From Polaribacter sp. (GTDB lineage: Bacteria > Bacteroidota > Bacteroidia > Flavobacteriales > Flavobacteriaceae), in assembly GCA_029245665.1 (NCBI GenBank), contig JAQWOW010000023.1, forward strand, positions 1-7,257: a stretch of 7,257 nt of DNA, given 5' to 3'. A program made the translations under genes and the position numbers. Below the pieces are notes generated by a model. That model did no database searches. It was given only the letters and a program-made list of their open reading frames with translations, and was not told where the DNA came from. Of this stretch, positions 6,367-7,257 are shown one piece after another. Numbering within the stretch: position 1 is the stretch's first letter; each line of letters begins with the position of its first letter.

Positions 6367-7257
6367 TGATAAATAAAATTACAGCTCTTTTTAAAATTAA
6401 GTATCCAGTCGTGCAAGGAGGCATGATTTGGGTTTCTGGATGGAAATTAGCCTCTGCTGTTTCTAATGCGGGTGGTTTAGGTTTAATAGGCGCAGGTTCA
6501 ATGTATCCAGAGGTATTAAGAGAACATATTCAGAAATGTAAAAAAGCAACAAATAAATCTTTTGGCGTAAATGTACCTATGTTATACCCTGATATTGAAA
6601 AAATTATGGATATCATTATTGAAGAAGGAGTGAAGATAGTTTTTACTTCTGCTGGAAACCCGAAAATTTGGACTTCATTTTTAAAGGAAAAAGGCATTAT
6701 TGTTGTTCATGTCGTAAGTTCAGTGAAGTTTGCTTTAAAGGCAGAAGCAGCGGGAGTCGATGCTGTTGTTTGCGAAGGTTTTGAGGCTGGAGGACATAAT
6801 GGGCGTGAAGAAACTACAACTTTTACGCTAATTCCTATGGTAAAAGAGCAAGTAGGTATTCCTGTATTAGCAGCAGGCGGAATTGCTTCTGGTAAAGGAA
6901 TGCTTGCTGCCATGGTTTTAGGTGCGGATGGAGTTCAAATGGGAAGTAGATTTGTTGCCACAGAAGAATCCTCTGCTCATCAAAATTTTAAAAACATGAT
7001 AATTGATGCAAAGGATGGAGACACACATTTAACTTTAAAAGAACTAGCTCCTGTTCGTTTATTGAAAAATAAATTTTATCAAGAAGTGCAAGAATTATAT
7101 CAACAAAATCCATCAAAAGATCAGTTAAAGGAATTGTTGGGTAGAGCAAGAGCAAAAAAGGGAATGTTTGAAGGTGATTTAGAGGATGGAGAGTTAGAAA
7201 TTGGTCAAATTGCAGGGTTAATTCATAATATAAAACCAGCAAAAATAGTTTTAGAAG
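6366..7257 (+). CDS. FabK/nitronate monooxygenase-like FMN oxidoreductase, C-terminus cut by window edge
   Basis: The ATG at 6366-6368 overlaps the protease stop. The frame stays open for 297 codons to the right edge, so the C-terminus is missing; family members of about 310-325 residues suggest only a short tail is lost. It is a TIM-barrel flavoprotein of the 2-nitropropane dioxygenase family. Visible landmarks are VVQGGMIWVSG (15-25) and NAGGLGLIGAG (34-44) near the FMN, GVNVPML (67-73), GFEAGGHNG (138-146) with His144 as the expected catalytic histidine, the phosphate-binding AAGGIASGKG (169-178) and GADGVQMGSRF (187-197), and IGQIAGLI (279-286). The family includes enoyl-ACP reductase II (FabK), which completes fatty-acid elongation, and nitronate monooxygenases, which detoxify nitronates. 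The GFEAGGH motif and the late GQIAGLI segment resemble FabK-type members, but sequence inspection alone does not settle the substrate. Assay, or checking whether the genome also carries fabI, would help decide. Confidence 0.9.
   Translation, partial: MINKITALFKIKYPVVQGGMIWVSGWKLASAVSNAGGLGLIGAGSMYPEVLREHIQKCKKATNKSFGVNVPMLYPDIEKIMDIIIEEGVKIVFTSAGNPKIWTSFLKEKGIIVVHVVSSVKFALKAEAAGVDAVVCEGFEAGGHNGREETTTFTLIPMVKEQVGIPVLAAGGIASGKGMLAAMVLGADGVQMGSRFVATEESSAHQNFKNMIIDAKDGDTHLTLKELAPVRLLKNKFYQEVQELYQQNPSKDQLKELLGRARAKKGMFEGDLEDGELEIGQIAGLIHNIKPAKIVLE

Noticed and set aside
6707..7242. Minus-strand frames inside the FabK-like gene
   Set aside because: They are antisense to a clear conserved coding region and have low-complexity or implausible composition.

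Overview
The window looks like ordinary chromosomal sequence from a member of the Flavobacteriia (phylum Bacteroidota). The DNA is very AT-rich. One protease carries a C-terminal type IX secretion (T9SS) sorting domain. A SusC/RagA-style TonB-dependent receptor begins at the left edge. Three promoters match the Bacteroidota -7 consensus TAnnTTTG exactly, and recognisable Shine-Dalgarno sites are largely absent. The genus cannot be fixed from the sequence alone.

Left part, all on the minus strand. At the left edge is the first 39 codons of a TonB-dependent receptor (119 to 1). It is preceded by a small His/Cys-rich, membrane-anchored protein (480 to 157), which probably shares its transcript. 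Upstream of these, in the same direction, is a second unit: purB, encoding adenylosuccinate lyase (2383 to 1040), whose stop codon overlaps by one base the start of a 139-residue lipoprotein of unknown function (1040 to 621).

Centre. A gap of about 360 bases between the divergent purB and MORN-repeat genes holds promoter elements for both directions and a perfect 11-bp inverted repeat on the purB side. I see no RNA gene in it and no convincing small gene.

Right part, all on the plus strand. A secreted MORN-repeat (YwqK-like) protein (2746 to 3453) has its own promoter. Next comes mnmA, the tRNA 2-thiouridine synthase (3532 to 4719), also with its own promoter. It is followed 12 bases later by a secreted subtilisin-like protease with a T9SS sorting domain (4732 to 6366). 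The protease stop overlaps the start of a FabK/nitronate-monooxygenase-like flavoenzyme (6366 onward) that runs off the right edge. mnmA, the protease and the flavoenzyme are tightly packed and probably co-transcribed, although their functions share no obvious pathway.

I found no mobile element, CRISPR array, phage gene, RNA gene or defence-type cassette, and I do not claim a new system. The least understood parts are the His/Cys-rich protein paired with a TonB receptor, the lipoprotein coupled to purB, and the palindrome upstream of purB. Two or three start codons need correction relative to the longest open frames.
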